A stretch of 64,000 nucleotides of DNA. Origin: Acidimicrobiales bacterium (lineage in GTDB: Bacteria > Actinomycetota > Acidimicrobiia > Acidimicrobiales > RAAP-2). Under the pieces are notes generated by a model. That model saw only the letters and a program-made list of their open reading frames with translations, did no database searches and was not told the origin of the DNA. The stretch lies in the NCBI GenBank assembly GCA_015478655.1, contig JADMIJ010000013.1, positions 1-64,000 on the forward strand. Reading direction: 5' to 3'. The stretch's first letter is position 1; the number at the start of each line of letters is the position of its first letter. Shown here piece by piece: positions 55,644 through 64,000 of the stretch. The position numbers and the translations under genes were made by a program.

Positions 55644-57848
55644 CTATGAGCCTGAGGCAGGGTGGGCAAGCCCCAAGGCATCGAGGATGAAGGCATAGAC
55701 GAACGCTTCGTCCCTCCAGGCGTCATAGCGGCCCGACGGGCCCCCGTGGCCGGCGCCCAGCTCGGTCTTCAACAGGACCTTGTTGCCAGGGTTGGCCGCC
55801 CTGAGCTTTGCCACCCACTTGGCCGGCTCCCAAAATCCCACTCGCGGATCGGACAGCCCGCCCGTAGCCAGGATGTCGGGGTAGCGAACCGGCGTTCCCC
55901 CCGCATCCACTGAGCGGATGTTGTCATAGGGGGAGTAGGACTTCATCACCGAGTAGATCTCGGGGTCGTCCACCGGGTTGCCCCACTCGTCCCATTCCGT
56001 GACGGTGAGGGGAAGCGTCTCGTCCATGATCGTGGTCAGGCAATCGACGAAGGGGACCTCGGCCACCACCGCCCGGAACAGTTCGGGCGCCAGGTTGGCC
56101 ACCGCCCCCATGAGCAGTCCGCCGGCACTTCCCCCCCGGGCCACCAACCGGTCCGGCGAGGTCCAGCCCTCGTCGATCAGCGTCCGGGCACATGCCACGA
56201 AGTCGGTGAACGTGGTCGGCTTGGCAGCGAATTTGCCCTCCTCGTACCAGGCCCGTCCCATCTCGCCGCCCCCCCGGACGTGGGCGATGGCGAAGGCAAG
56301 GCCCCGGTCGAGGAGGCTCAGGCGAAGGGACGAGAAGGTCGGATCGATCGAGACCTCATAGGAGCCGTATCCGTAGAGGAGGCACGGCGAAGGCTCGGCG
56401 TGCCGTTCGCCATCCACCAGATCGGGTCGGTAGACCAGTGAGATGGGCACTTCGGTCCCGTCGTCCGCCTCGGCCCACAGGCGCTCGGTTCGGTAGCGGC
56501 CCGAGTCGAATCCGCCTAGGACCGGCTGTCGCTTGCGCAGGACGGTGTCGCCGGACCCCAGGTCGAGGTCGAAGACCGATCGGGGGGTGGTCAGGGAGGT
56601 GTACTCGTAGCGGAGGGTGGTGGAGTCGTACTCCGGGTTGGCTCCTCCCCACACCGTGGAGGGCGAGTCGGGCTGACCCACTCGGGTCGACGCACCGCTG
56701 GCAGCGTCGATCACCCGTATGCGGGTTTCGCCCGCCTCCCGTTCGTAGAGCACCAGGTGACCCGCGAACGGGTCGACGTTGTCGAGCCTGATCCCCGCCC
56801 GGGCCGGGATGACCTCCGTCCAGTGGGCCCGGTCCGGCGATGCATCCGGGGCCTCCATGAGGCGGAAGTCCTCGGCCGCGTCGTTGGTCACGATGAGGAA
56901 TCGACTGTCCCGTCCCTGGATCGGATCGCCACGATCGTGGTCGACTCCGTACTCGACACCCTGGCGGCGGGGCTCAATGATGGAGAACTCGCCGACCGGC
57001 TCGTCGGCGGGCAGCGCTCGGACCTCGGACGTCACCTTCGAATTGAGGCCCAACAGGATGTAGCGGTCGTCCTTGGTCCGGCCCACCCCCAGGTAGAAGC
57101 GGTCGTCAGCCTCCTCGTAGATCAGCACGTCGGTGACCGGGTCGGTGCCGACCCGGTGGCGCCACAGCTGGTAGGGGCGCATGGCCTCATCCACGCGTAC
57201 GAAATAGACCGTGGCGTTGTCATTGGCCCAGGCGGCTCCGTACGAGGTGTCATCGAGCGATTCGGGCGACTCGGTCCCTGAGGTCAGGTCGGCAAAACGC
57301 ATCGTGTAGCGCTCCCCGCCCGTGGTGTCTGTCGAATACACCAGCCAGCGGTGATCCGGGCTGACCTCGAGGTTCCCGAGGGCGAAGTAGTCGTGCCCTT
57401 CGGCCAGCGCGTTCTCATCCAGGAGAACCACCTCCCCCTCCGGAGCCGCTTCGTGGGTGCCTCCGGCCCCGGAGCCCACCTCCGTGTCGGACGCATCCCC
57501 GGCTACGGGGCGCCGACAATGGATGGCGTAGCTGCGCCCCTCCACCGTGCGGCTGTAGTAGAGCCAGGGGCCCTTGCGGACCGGTACCGAGAGGTCGGTC
57601 TCCTCGATACGGGCCACGATCTCGTCGAACAGGGCGTCCCGGAGCCCGCTGGTGGGAGCCATGACCGCTTCGGTGTAGGCGTTCTCCGCCTTGAGGTGGT
57701 CGATCACGGCGGGGTCGTCTTTGTCCCGGAGCCAGAACCAATCGTCAATCCGGACATCGCCATGGGCCCTGAGCTCGACCGGACGCCGGTCGGGGGCAGG
57801 GGGACTGACGGCCAGCGGAGGGTGCTCGGTAGTCGAACTGTCGGGCAT
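55644..57848 (-). CDS. ptrB: Prolyl oligopeptidase family protease, oligopeptidase B-like
   Basis: A 734-residue S9A serine peptidase. An N-terminal propeller begins with D-D-W-F-W-L-R-D-K-D-D-P and covers about residues 1-430; the C-terminal catalytic domain carries the Ser in R-G-G-S-A-G-G-L, an Asp in S-D-P-R-V-G, and the His in G-A-G-H-G-G-P. Oligopeptidase B cuts small peptides after Arg or Lys in the cytosol. Slightly longer than E. coli PtrB. The gene symbol is by family likeness. It is divergent from the suf locus across 120 bases. Confidence 0.88.
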   Translation of the reverse strand: MPDSSTTEHPPLAVSPPAPDRRPVELRAHGDVRIDDWFWLRDKDDPAVIDHLKAENAYTEAVMAPTSGLRDALFDEIVARIEETDLSVPVRKGPWLYYSRTVEGRSYAIHCRRPVAGDASDTEVGSGAGGTHEAAPEGEVVLLDENALAEGHDYFALGNLEVSPDHRWLVYSTDTTGGERYTMRFADLTSGTESPESLDDTSYGAAWANDNATVYFVRVDEAMRPYQLWRHRVGTDPVTDVLIYEEADDRFYLGVGRTKDDRYILLGLNSKVTSEVRALPADEPVGEFSIIEPRRQGVEYGVDHDRGDPIQGRDSRFLIVTNDAAEDFRLMEAPDASPDRAHWTEVIPARAGIRLDNVDPFAGHLVLYEREAGETRIRVIDAASGASTRVGQPDSPSTVWGGANPEYDSTTLRYEYTSLTTPRSVFDLDLGSGDTVLRKRQPVLGGFDSGRYRTERLWAEADDGTEVPISLVYRPDLVDGERHAEPSPCLLYGYGSYEVSIDPTFSSLRLSLLDRGLAFAIAHVRGGGEMGRAWYEEGKFAAKPTTFTDFVACARTLIDEGWTSPDRLVARGGSAGGLLMGAVANLAPELFRAVVAEVPFVDCLTTIMDETLPLTVTEWDEWGNPVDDPEIYSVMKSYSPYDNIRSVDAGGTPVRYPDILATGGLSDPRVGFWEPAKWVAKLRAANPGNKVLLKTELGAGHGGPSGRYDAWRDEAFVYAFILDALGLAHPASGS

Positions 57849-57968
57849 CCGACCAGGATGGCATGACTTTTTGGCCGAGATGCCCGTGCCCGTTCAGTCG
57901 TCCATCTGAGGTTGTTACTATCTGTATAGGAGAAATCAGTCCGACCGGACGACATCTCGGGAGTTCAC

Positions 57969-59369
57969 ATGACCGCCACCGACCTTGACCTCGGAAAATA
58001 CCAGCTGGGGTGGTCCGACGAAGAGGACTATGTCTTCAAGCCCAAGAAGGGGTTGAACGAGTCCATCGTCCGCGAGATGTCGGCGATGAAGAAGGAACCG
58101 GAGTGGATGCGTGACTTCCGCCTCCGCGCCCTCCAGCGCTTCGAGAAGCGCCCCATGGCCGAGTGGTTCGCCGTCAACATGCCCGACCTCGATTTCGACG
58201 ACATCTACTACTACATCAAGCCGACGTCGGGGCAGGTGGAGGACTGGAACGATCTCCCCGATGCCATCAAGAACACCTACGAGAAGCTGGGCATCCCCGA
58301 GGCCGAGCGCAAGTACCTGGCCGGTGTCACCGCCCAGTATGAGTCCGAGGTCGTGTTCCACCGAAATCGCGAGGACCTCGAGGCCCTGGGCATCATCTTC
58401 TGTGACATGGACACGGCGGTGCGTGAGTACCCCGATCTGGTCCGAAAGTACTTCGGGACGATCATCCCCCCCAACGACAACAAGTTCGCCGCCCTCAACT
58501 CGGCGGTGTGGTCGGGCGGCTCCTTCATCTACGTTCCGCCCAATGTGATCGTCGATCAGCCGCTGCAGGCCTATTTCCGCATCAACGCAGAAAACATGGG
58601 CCAGTTCGAGCGGACCCTGATCATCGCCGATGTCGGATCCCAGGTGCACTACATCGAGGGTTGCTCGGCTCCGGTGTACACCAGCGATTCACTGCACTCC
58701 GCGGTGGTCGAGCTGGTGGCGCTCGAGGGGTCGAGGATCACGTACACCACCATCCAGAACTGGTCCAACAACGTCTACAACCTGGTGACCAAGCGGGCCA
58801 GGGCCGAGGCCGAGGCCCATGTCGAGTGGATCGACGGAAACATCGGCTCGCGACTGACCATGAAGTACCCCTCGGTCTACCTGATGGGCCCGAAGGCCTC
58901 CGGTGAGGTCCTGTCCGTGGCCTACGCCGGGGCCGGCCAGCACCAGGACGCCGGAGCCAAGATGATCCACGCTGCTCCCGAGACGACCTCGACCATCGTC
59001 TCCAAGTCGATCTCCAAGGATGCCGGCATCACCACCTACCGGGGTCTGGTCCACGTGGACGAAGGAGCCAAGCACGCCAAGAGCTTCGTGCGCTGTGACG
59101 CGCTCCTCCTCGACGACACCTCGGTGTCGGAGACCAAGCCGTACATGGAGGTCGGCGAGCGGGACGCACGGATCGGCCACGAGGCCACGGTCTCCAAGGT
59201 CGGCGACGACCAGCTCTTCTACCTGATGAGCCGGGGGCTCTCCGAGACTCAGGCCATGGGCATGATCGTCAACGGGTTCATCGAGCCGATCACCCGGACA
59301 CTGCCGATGGAGTACGCCGTCGAGTGGAGCCGGCTGATCGAGCTGCAGATGGAGGGCTCGGTCGGCTGA
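57969..59369 (+). CDS. sufB: Fe-S cluster assembly protein SufB
   Basis: A 466-residue SufB, scaffold of the SufBC2D complex that builds Fe-S clusters with SufC ATPase. The N-terminal region is helical, and the beta-helix core ends in [14 protein letters not shown] with the conserved Cys in F-V-R-C-D-A. An early GGGAG precedes the ATG. The upstream gap holds two short inverted repeats, CTATctgtATAG (57918-57929) and GTCCGacCGGAC, which could be a SufR-like operator. First gene of the suf operon. Confidence 0.93.
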   Translation: MTATDLDLGKYQLGWSDEEDYVFKPKKGLNESIVREMSAMKKEPEWMRDFRLRALQRFEKRPMAEWFAVNMPDLDFDDIYYYIKPTSGQVEDWNDLPDAIKNTYEKLGIPEAERKYLAGVTAQYESEVVFHRNREDLEALGIIFCDMDTAVREYPDLVRKYFGTIIPPNDNKFAALNSAVWSGGSFIYVPPNVIVDQPLQAYFRINAENMGQFERTLIIADVGSQVHYIEGCSAPVYTSDSLHSAVVELVALEGSRITYTTIQNWSNNVYNLVTKRARAEAEAHVEWIDGNIGSRLTMKYPSVYLMGPKASGEVLSVAYAGAGQHQDAGAKMIHAAPETTSTIVSKSISKDAGITTYRGLVHVDEGAKHAKSFVRCDALLLDDTSVSETKPYMEVGERDARIGHEATVSKVGDDQLFYLMSRGLSETQAMGMIVNGFIEPITRTLPMEYAVEWSRLIELQMEGSVG

Positions 59370-59446
59370 TCGGGTCTGGTCGACCATCCCGGCGATCGAG
59401 AAGCCGGTGAGCAGCACATGAGCGATCGAAAAGGCAGAATGTACTC

Positions 59447-59782
59447 ATGGCCATGAGGGAAGAGTGCAAGCACTTCCAGAGCCGAACCTACGACTCGGGC
59501 GAAGTCGCCCGGTTCTGCATCCTCGACCTGGCTCCCGAGGCTCCGTGGAAGTGCCCGGACGACTGCGCGTCCTATGCCCCCCGTCTGGCTGACGTCGGCT
59601 GGTCGCACGGTTCGCTGATCGAGCCGAAACTCGAGCCCATGCCCGACGTTCCCGGCGAGGAGGCGGCCAAACTGCTCGATCAGGCCGAGGAGATCATCAA
59701 CGCCGTGGGCCCTGAGGTTCTGGCCGACGTGCGCAAAGAGGATGATCGCAAGGGACAGCGTTGGTGGCGTCGGAAGCGCTGA
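59447..59782 (+). CDS. Small four-cysteine protein in the suf locus
   Basis: A 111-residue acidic protein. Cys7, Cys24, Cys36 and Cys40, with His9, form a plausible metal or Fe-S site: C-K-H-F-Q, then F-C-I-L-D-L-A-P, then W-K-C-P-D-D-C. The C-terminal half is a charged helix ending in a W-W-R-R-K-R tail. It lies 77 bases behind sufB on the same strand. No known family is recognised. Position and cysteines suggest a cluster-trafficking or zinc-site helper, which is inferred. Confidence 0.7.
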   Translation: MAMREECKHFQSRTYDSGEVARFCILDLAPEAPWKCPDDCASYAPRLADVGWSHGSLIEPKLEPMPDVPGEEAAKLLDQAEEIINAVGPEVLADVRKEDDRKGQRWWRRKR

Positions 59783-59898
59783 ACCGTTTGCTACACCACC
59801 GCATGAACCCCTTCACCATGGCGGCATCACCGCGGTGACAGCCGTGGCGGCAGGCTGAGCCTGATGCCCGGCTGGCCCTGCCCATCCCGGTCGCTGGG

Positions 59899-60762
59899 CT
59901 AGTTGCCGGTGAACACCGCTGGACGCTTCTCCATGAAGGCGGTCATCGCCTCGGTGAGGTCGTCGGAGGCCAAGAACCCCGCGTTCCAGGTCGCCACGAA
60001 CTCGAGCCCCTCCTCCACCGACCTGCCCTCGCCGGCCCTCAGCACCGCCTTGGTGCCCTGCACGGCCAGCGGCGAGTTGGCGGCGATCTCCGCGGCCATG
60101 GCCCGGGCGTCGCCTAGGACGGCATCGGAGTCCGGGCTGACCGCGTTGACCAGCCCGATCGACTCCGCCCGGGCCGCGGTGATGTCCTTGCCGGTGAAGG
60201 CCAACTCGGCCAGGTGGCCCTGGCCAATGATGTGGGGGAGGCGCTGCAGGCTCCCGAGGTCGGCCACGATTGCCACCTTGGTCTCTCGGACTGAGAAGAG
60301 CGAGTCAGCACTGGCCAGGCGGATGTCACACGCCGCGGCCAGGTCGACGCCTCCGCCGATGCAGTAGCCGTGGATGGCGGCGATCACCGGCAGGGGAGAT
60401 TCGGCAACCGAGGCCACCGACGCCTGGAGCCGGCGGATCTCGGCGCGCGCCGATCGGGCCCGGGCAGCCATCGAAGGCGCAGTGCCTCCCGTGGAGTTCG
60501 TCGATCCCGTCAGTCCCGACATGGCAACGAGGTCCAATCCGACTGAGAAATGAGGTCCTCGGGCCGCCACCACGATGGCACGCACCTCCGGGTCTGATCC
60601 GATGGCGACCATCGCCCTGGGTAGGTCAGACCAGAACGCCGGTCCCAAGGCATTGCGTTTGTCTGGGCGGTCGAGCCACAGTGTCGCCACCGGCCCGTCG
60701 ACCTCGATGGCAAGCACCTCGGAGGCGAAGGAGTCGATGGTTGGACCTGGGGACGGGGGCAT
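59899..60762 (-). CDS. Enoyl-CoA hydratase/isomerase, dienoyl-CoA isomerase-like
   Basis: A 287-residue crotonase enzyme lying on the opposite strand inside the suf locus. Oxyanion holes are H-F-S-V-G-L-D-L and Y-C-I-G-G-G-V-D. E-T-K-V-A-I-V-A-D-L-G-S-L-Q-R-L-P matches ECH1-type delta3,5-delta2,4-dienoyl-CoA isomerases, whose two catalytic acids, a Glu and an Asp, lie in this stretch. It may therefore help degrade unsaturated or steroid acyl chains. ATG start, monocistronic. Confidence 0.83.
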   Translation of the reverse strand: MPPSPGPTIDSFASEVLAIEVDGPVATLWLDRPDKRNALGPAFWSDLPRAMVAIGSDPEVRAIVVAARGPHFSVGLDLVAMSGLTGSTNSTGGTAPSMAARARSARAEIRRLQASVASVAESPLPVIAAIHGYCIGGGVDLAAACDIRLASADSLFSVRETKVAIVADLGSLQRLPHIIGQGHLAELAFTGKDITAARAESIGLVNAVSPDSDAVLGDARAMAAEIAANSPLAVQGTKAVLRAGEGRSVEEGLEFVATWNAGFLASDDLTEAMTAFMEKRPAVFTGN

Positions 60763-60912
60763 GCCGTGGAGCGTACGCCGCGGCGGGGAGAAGCGTTTCA
60801 GCCGAAGTGGGCGAAGCGGCGCATCGGGAGTCGAGGAAGCTCATCCGGCTCGCTCGCCCAGGGGTCGCAGGGCGGGCCCAGCCAGGTCGGAGGGCCAGCA
60901 CAGCCAGGTAGT

Positions 60913-62319
60913 ATGGGAGCCGAGGCTCGTGGTTCGGGCCTCCTTGCGCGAGAGGCTCCCGTTCTGTCCACGTTCACCCCCGAAAACGCCGCAGCCCTAC
61001 CTGGGCTCCCTTGGTTGCAGCAACGGCGATCGGCCGCGGCCGAGGCGTTCTCCTCGGCCCCCTTCCCGGTTGAGAAGGACGAAGTGTGGCGGTACAGCCG
61101 GATTGACCAGCTCGATCTCGACCGCTTCCATCCCGTCGATGCTGCGCCGAAGGCTCCATCGAACGATCCTGGGGCATCCTCGTCCGACCGGGTCCACTCC
61201 CTGGTGAGCAGCCTCGGTCCCCGTTCCGGGCTCTTGGTGACCATCGACGGCGTCTTGGCCACTGTGGCTACATCGGTGGGCGACGATGTCCTGACCCTCG
61301 GTCGAGTCACAGAGCACGATCACGCCGAGGCCCTGCTCGGATCGGTGGTGACCGATCCACGGGAGTTCTTGTTGCTGAACGACGCATTCGCCGTCGATCC
61401 CCTCATCATCGACATCGGTCCGCATGCCAACATCGATGCCCCGATTGTCATCGTCCACGTCATCAGCGGCGCCGGCGGCGACGCCGTGTTTCCCCGGACC
61501 ATCGTTCGGGGAGGCGTGGCATCCACCGCGGCGGTCATCGAAATCGTCGTCGACATCAACGCGGGGCTGCTGGCCGATCTGCCGACTTCCTCAGCTCCAG
61601 CAGGGATGCCCGCGTCCGATGTCGGGCAACCGGAACGGTTGGTGGTTCCGGTGACCGAACTGCAGGTGGCTGACGATGCGTCGCTGGCCTTCGTGAGCGT
61701 GCAGGCATTGGGCCCTGACACCTGGCAACTGGCCCACCAGGCGAGCACGATCGGAACCGATGCCACGCTCAAGAGCTTTGCCGTGGCCCTCGGCGGGGGC
61801 TATGCCCGACTCCGGACCGACTCGGCGTTGCGAGGCAGCGCCGGAACGAGCATGCTCCGAGCCGCATTCATCGGCCGGAACGACCAGATGCTCGACTTCC
61901 GCACCCTCCAGGATCACCTTGCCCCGCGCACCACCAGTGACCTCCTCTTCATGGGAGCGGTGGCAGACAGTTCGCACTCTGTCTACAGCGGGCTCATCCG
62001 GGTTCGTCGCGGAGCGGTCAAGTCGGATGCCATGCAGACCAATCACAACCTGGTTCTTGACGAGGGTGCCCACGCCGACTCGGTCCCCAACCTCGACATC
62101 GAAGAGAATGACGTCAAGTGCAGCCATGCGTCGACGGTCGGACCAGTGGATGAGGACCAGCGCTACTACCTCGAATCACGGGGCGTGGAGCCCGACGTGG
62201 CCGAGCGGCTCATCGTCGCCGGTTTCTTCGAGAACATCGCCGACCAGGTGCCGGTTGACGGCGCCCGATCGATGATCGGCAGGGCCTTGGCCGACCGCAG
62301 CGGAGCCTTCGGTGCCTGA
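60913..62319 (+). CDS. sufD: Fe-S cluster assembly protein SufD
   Basis: A 468-residue SufD, SufB's paralogue in the SufBC2D scaffold. W-R-Y-S-R-I-D-Q-L-D-L-D-R-F near residue 50 and the closing C-S-H-A-S-T-V-G-P-V-D-E-D-Q-R-Y-Y-L-E-S-R-G match the family. The ATG at M-G-A-E is chosen because 49 upstream residues are Arg/Gly-rich shadow. It overlaps the Rieske gene by eight bases. Confidence 0.92.
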   Translation: MGAEARGSGLLAREAPVLSTFTPENAAALPGLPWLQQRRSAAAEAFSSAPFPVEKDEVWRYSRIDQLDLDRFHPVDAAPKAPSNDPGASSSDRVHSLVSSLGPRSGLLVTIDGVLATVATSVGDDVLTLGRVTEHDHAEALLGSVVTDPREFLLLNDAFAVDPLIIDIGPHANIDAPIVIVHVISGAGGDAVFPRTIVRGGVASTAAVIEIVVDINAGLLADLPTSSAPAGMPASDVGQPERLVVPVTELQVADDASLAFVSVQALGPDTWQLAHQASTIGTDATLKSFAVALGGGYARLRTDSALRGSAGTSMLRAAFIGRNDQMLDFRTLQDHLAPRTTSDLLFMGAVADSSHSVYSGLIRVRRGAVKSDAMQTNHNLVLDEGAHADSVPNLDIEENDVKCSHASTVGPVDEDQRYYLESRGVEPDVAERLIVAGFFENIADQVPVDGARSMIGRALADRSGAFGA

Positions 62320-62659
62320 GGCCGCGTCGAGTGATGTGGGTCGACCCGAGACCGTCCGACTCTGTGGACGCGAGGACCTGGCTTCGGGCGAAGCCAGGCG
62401 ATTTGATGTGGCCGGATTGCGGGTCGCTCTCGTCCGCATCGACGACGACTACTACGCCATCGGGGACCGATGCAGCCATGAGGACTACTCATTGGCCGAA
62501 GGCGAGGTCTGGTCCGGCGAGCGTGAGATCGAATGTTCCAAGCACGGTTCGACCTTCGACCTCGTGACCGGTGAGCCCTGCTCGCTTCCCGCCACTCGCC
62601 CCGTTCCGGTCTACGACGTGATTCTCGAGGGCGACGATGTCTCGGTGGTGGTCCGATGA
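62312..62659 (+). CDS. Rieske [2Fe-2S] ferredoxin of the SUF operon
   Basis: A 115-residue Rieske protein. Cys54-x-His56 and Cys75-x2-His78 are the 2Fe-2S ligands (C-S-H and C-S-K-H), the form used by ferredoxin subunits of oxygenases. In actinobacterial suf operons a Rieske of this kind regularly sits between sufD and sufC. GTG start, 8-base overlap with sufD; its TGA overlaps the ATG of sufC, so the three are tightly coupled. Electron delivery during cluster assembly is inferred. Confidence 0.9.
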   Translation: MPEAASSDVGRPETVRLCGREDLASGEARRFDVAGLRVALVRIDDDYYAIGDRCSHEDYSLAEGEVWSGEREIECSKHGSTFDLVTGEPCSLPATRPVPVYDVILEGDDVSVVVR

Positions 62660-63402
62660 GTACGGGAGAATTGCAAATCGAAGGGCTCCGTGCCGGCATT
62701 CCCGGACGGGAAATCCTGCGCGGCGTATCCCTCACCGTGCGCAGTGGAGAGGTCCATGCGGTGATGGGACCCAACGGATCGGGCAAGAGCACGCTCGCCC
62801 ACGTGCTGATGGGAAGGCCGGGCTACGAGATCCTGGACGGATCCGTGACGCTCGATGGCATCGACCTGCTGGCTCTGCCCACCTGGCAACGCGCCCGAGC
62901 CGGCCTGTTCCTCGCCATGCAACACCCGATCGAGGTGCCGGGAGTCTCGCTGGTGACGTCGTTGACTGCGGCTCGTCCGACGATCCCGGCCGACGAGATC
63001 GCCGCCGATGGGGTCGACATCGGGGAGCGCCTGCGTGCCGAGGCAGGCCGTATCGGCTTCGACGAGCGTTTCCTCGATCGTCCGCTCAATGTCGACCTTT
63101 CGGGCGGCGAGCGCAAGCGCAACGAGACTCTCCAACTCGGGGTGTTGCGGCCCCGATTCGCCATCCTCGACGAGATCGACTCCGGACTCGACATCGACGC
63201 CCTGGGCGACGTTGGGAGCCGAGTGCAGGAGGCCACGACCGAATGGGGTCTCGGAGTGCTGGCCATCACCCACTTCCGTCGGTTGCTTGACGTGCTCCAC
63301 CCTGACGTGGTGCACGTGCTGTCCGATGGTCGGGTGGTGGCCACCGGCGAGAGTGAACTGGCCGAGATCGTCGACCGGACCGGGTACGCCGCCTACGGCT
63401 GA
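62656..63402 (+). CDS. sufC: Fe-S cluster assembly ATPase SufC
   Basis: A 248-residue ABC-type ATPase. Walker A is G-P-N-G-S-G-K-S-T (38-46), the signature L-S-G-G-E-R-K-R-N-E, Walker B F-A-I-L-D-E-I-D-S-G-L-D, and the switch His in A-I-T-H-F. The L-S-G-G-E-R-K-R-N signature is specific to SufC. ATGA overlap with the Rieske gene. No sufS/sufU follow within the window, so the cysteine desulfurase must lie downstream or elsewhere. Confidence 0.94.
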   Translation: MSTGELQIEGLRAGIPGREILRGVSLTVRSGEVHAVMGPNGSGKSTLAHVLMGRPGYEILDGSVTLDGIDLLALPTWQRARAGLFLAMQHPIEVPGVSLVTSLTAARPTIPADEIAADGVDIGERLRAEAGRIGFDERFLDRPLNVDLSGGERKRNETLQLGVLRPRFAILDEIDSGLDIDALGDVGSRVQEATTEWGLGVLAITHFRRLLDVLHPDVVHVLSDGRVVATGESELAEIVDRTGYAAYG

Positions 63403-63508
63403 ATCCGCCAGATCGATCCTCGTGCGGCCCCTGGCGGTGCTCCAATTCGCCCTTGACAGCACGAGGAGCCTCACCCTGGGTTAGGCCCTCGATTGGTAGG
63501 GTCGCCAC

Positions 63509-64000
63509 ATGGCCCGCCGAGATCGCCGACGGGGTGGCGCCCACAGTGCACGTCGCAAGGGTCGCACCTCGTCCGCACCTCCCGCGGCCGGTGCCGACCC
63601 GGCCGCTGCTAGCGATGACGTGTCACCATCCGGTACAGCCGCTTCGGTGGCATCCGGCCGAGATGAACGCGAACAGAGCGCAGCTTCTGAGGCTGATGGT
63701 GCACGGCTCCCCCCAGCGGCCGCGGGCGCTCCTCCGCCGCCAAGGGTTACGGGCGCTCATGCCGCGGGTTACCCGTCCGCATACGACCTGTTGGCCGTGG
63801 ACGCATCGAGCGCTGCTCCTGAGCCCGGATTGACTCGCAAGGAGCGCAGGACTGCCGTCCAGTCTGAGTCGCGAGTCAAGGGCAAGGGCAAAGGCAAAGG
63901 GGAGGGCAAGGCCAAACGGGAGGGCAAGGCCAAACGGGAAGGCAAGGGCAAGGGCGCAAAGAAGGGCAAAGGCACAGACGAGAACAGGATCGCAGACGAG
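63509..64000 (+). CDS. Lys/Gly-rich hypothetical protein, partial at window end
   Basis: An ATG opens a frame that has no stop to the end of the window (164 codons). The N terminus is Arg-rich (M-A-R-R-D-R-R-R-G-G), the middle Ala/Pro-rich and the visible end a run of K-G-K-G-K-G repeats. It looks like a disordered, basic, nucleic-acid-binding type of segment, perhaps preceding a membrane or enzymatic domain outside the window. The function cannot be judged. Confidence 0.5.
   Translation, partial: MARRDRRRGGAHSARRKGRTSSAPPAAGADPAAASDDVSPSGTAASVASGRDEREQSAASEADGARLPPAAAGAPPPPRVTGAHAAGYPSAYDLLAVDASSAAPEPGLTRKERRTAVQSESRVKGKGKGKGEGKAKREGKAKREGKGKGAKKGKGTDENRIADE
63880..63968 (+). repeat. Lys/Gly coding microsatellite
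   Basis: AAGGGC/AAAGGC hexamer-like tandem repeats with an 18-base unit (GAGGGCAAGGCCAAACGG) in two direct copies at 63903-63938, encoding K-G/E-G-K-A-K-R. Prone to copy-number change. Confidence 0.7.

Overview
The window reads as high-GC actinobacterial chromosome, most probably class Acidimicrobiia. The clues are dense GTG starts with 4-nt ATGA/GTGA gene overlaps, mycothiol-type and DUF2510/RDD proteins, many acyl-CoA, SDR, sulfotransferase and sterol-desaturase genes, and 42-residue '[17 protein letters not shown]' repeats in two exported proteins. The lineage is an inference from gene content; no rRNA or tRNA gene was seen.

Layout. 0-8.5 kb: an orphan ATP-grasp enzyme, a cupin-adenylate cyclase fusion, a cupin, an RDD membrane protein, a frameshifted Tat-exported esterase, a FetAB-type metal ABC exporter and an SDR. 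8.6-17.4 kb: a lipid-tailoring neighbourhood (two sterol-desaturase-family hydroxylases flanking a DUF1214-sulfotransferase pair), a large secreted immunoglobulin-like protein and a membrane protein. 17.7-26.8 kb: a steroid/acyl-CoA catabolic block (FadA5-type thiolase, crotonase, thioesterase, acyl-CoA synthetase, SDR) carrying three KstR-like palindromes. 27-28.8 kb: a TetR-NmrA operon with its own palindrome. 29-34.7 kb: an uncharacterised redox cluster (TlpA/MauD-like, unknown protein, MauE-like, a 28-cysteine MauA-like Tat protein fused to repeats, CcdA-like, divergent Lgt-like), preceded by a hairpin that could mask the first ribosome binding site. 35-41 kb: an SDR, an NlpC/P60 hydrolase, a dienelactone hydrolase, a metallopeptidase-like protein, a TetR and a second sulfotransferase. 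41-49 kb: genes fitting the ethylmalonyl-CoA pathway (CoA lyase, methylsuccinyl-CoA dehydrogenase, MaoC hydratase), an ABC substrate-binding protein, a methyltransferase and a small XRE-membrane operon behind a leaderless promoter. 49-57.8 kb: MutY, hydrolases, a flavin reductase, a sugar epimerase, an SDR, a RodZ-C-like protein and oligopeptidase B. 58-63.4 kb: a SUF iron-sulfur locus (sufB, a four-Cys small protein, sufD, a Rieske protein, sufC). The window ends inside a Lys/Gly-rich gene.

At least eight small indels, mostly in short G or C runs, break seven otherwise well-conserved genes (5.1, 17.8, 18.0, 21.6, 36.9, 40.9, 45.9 and 47.6 kb). Because reading frame and domains resume immediately, residual sequencing or assembly error is more likely than true gene decay, and the affected genes are annotated across the break.

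How it fits together. The cell appears to activate fatty or steroid acyl chains, degrade them by beta-oxidation under KstR-like control, and could assimilate the acetyl-CoA through the ethylmalonyl-CoA route. Iron-sulfur assembly and an exported thiol-redox cluster supply cofactors and disulfide chemistry. These links are inferred from gene families and proximity.
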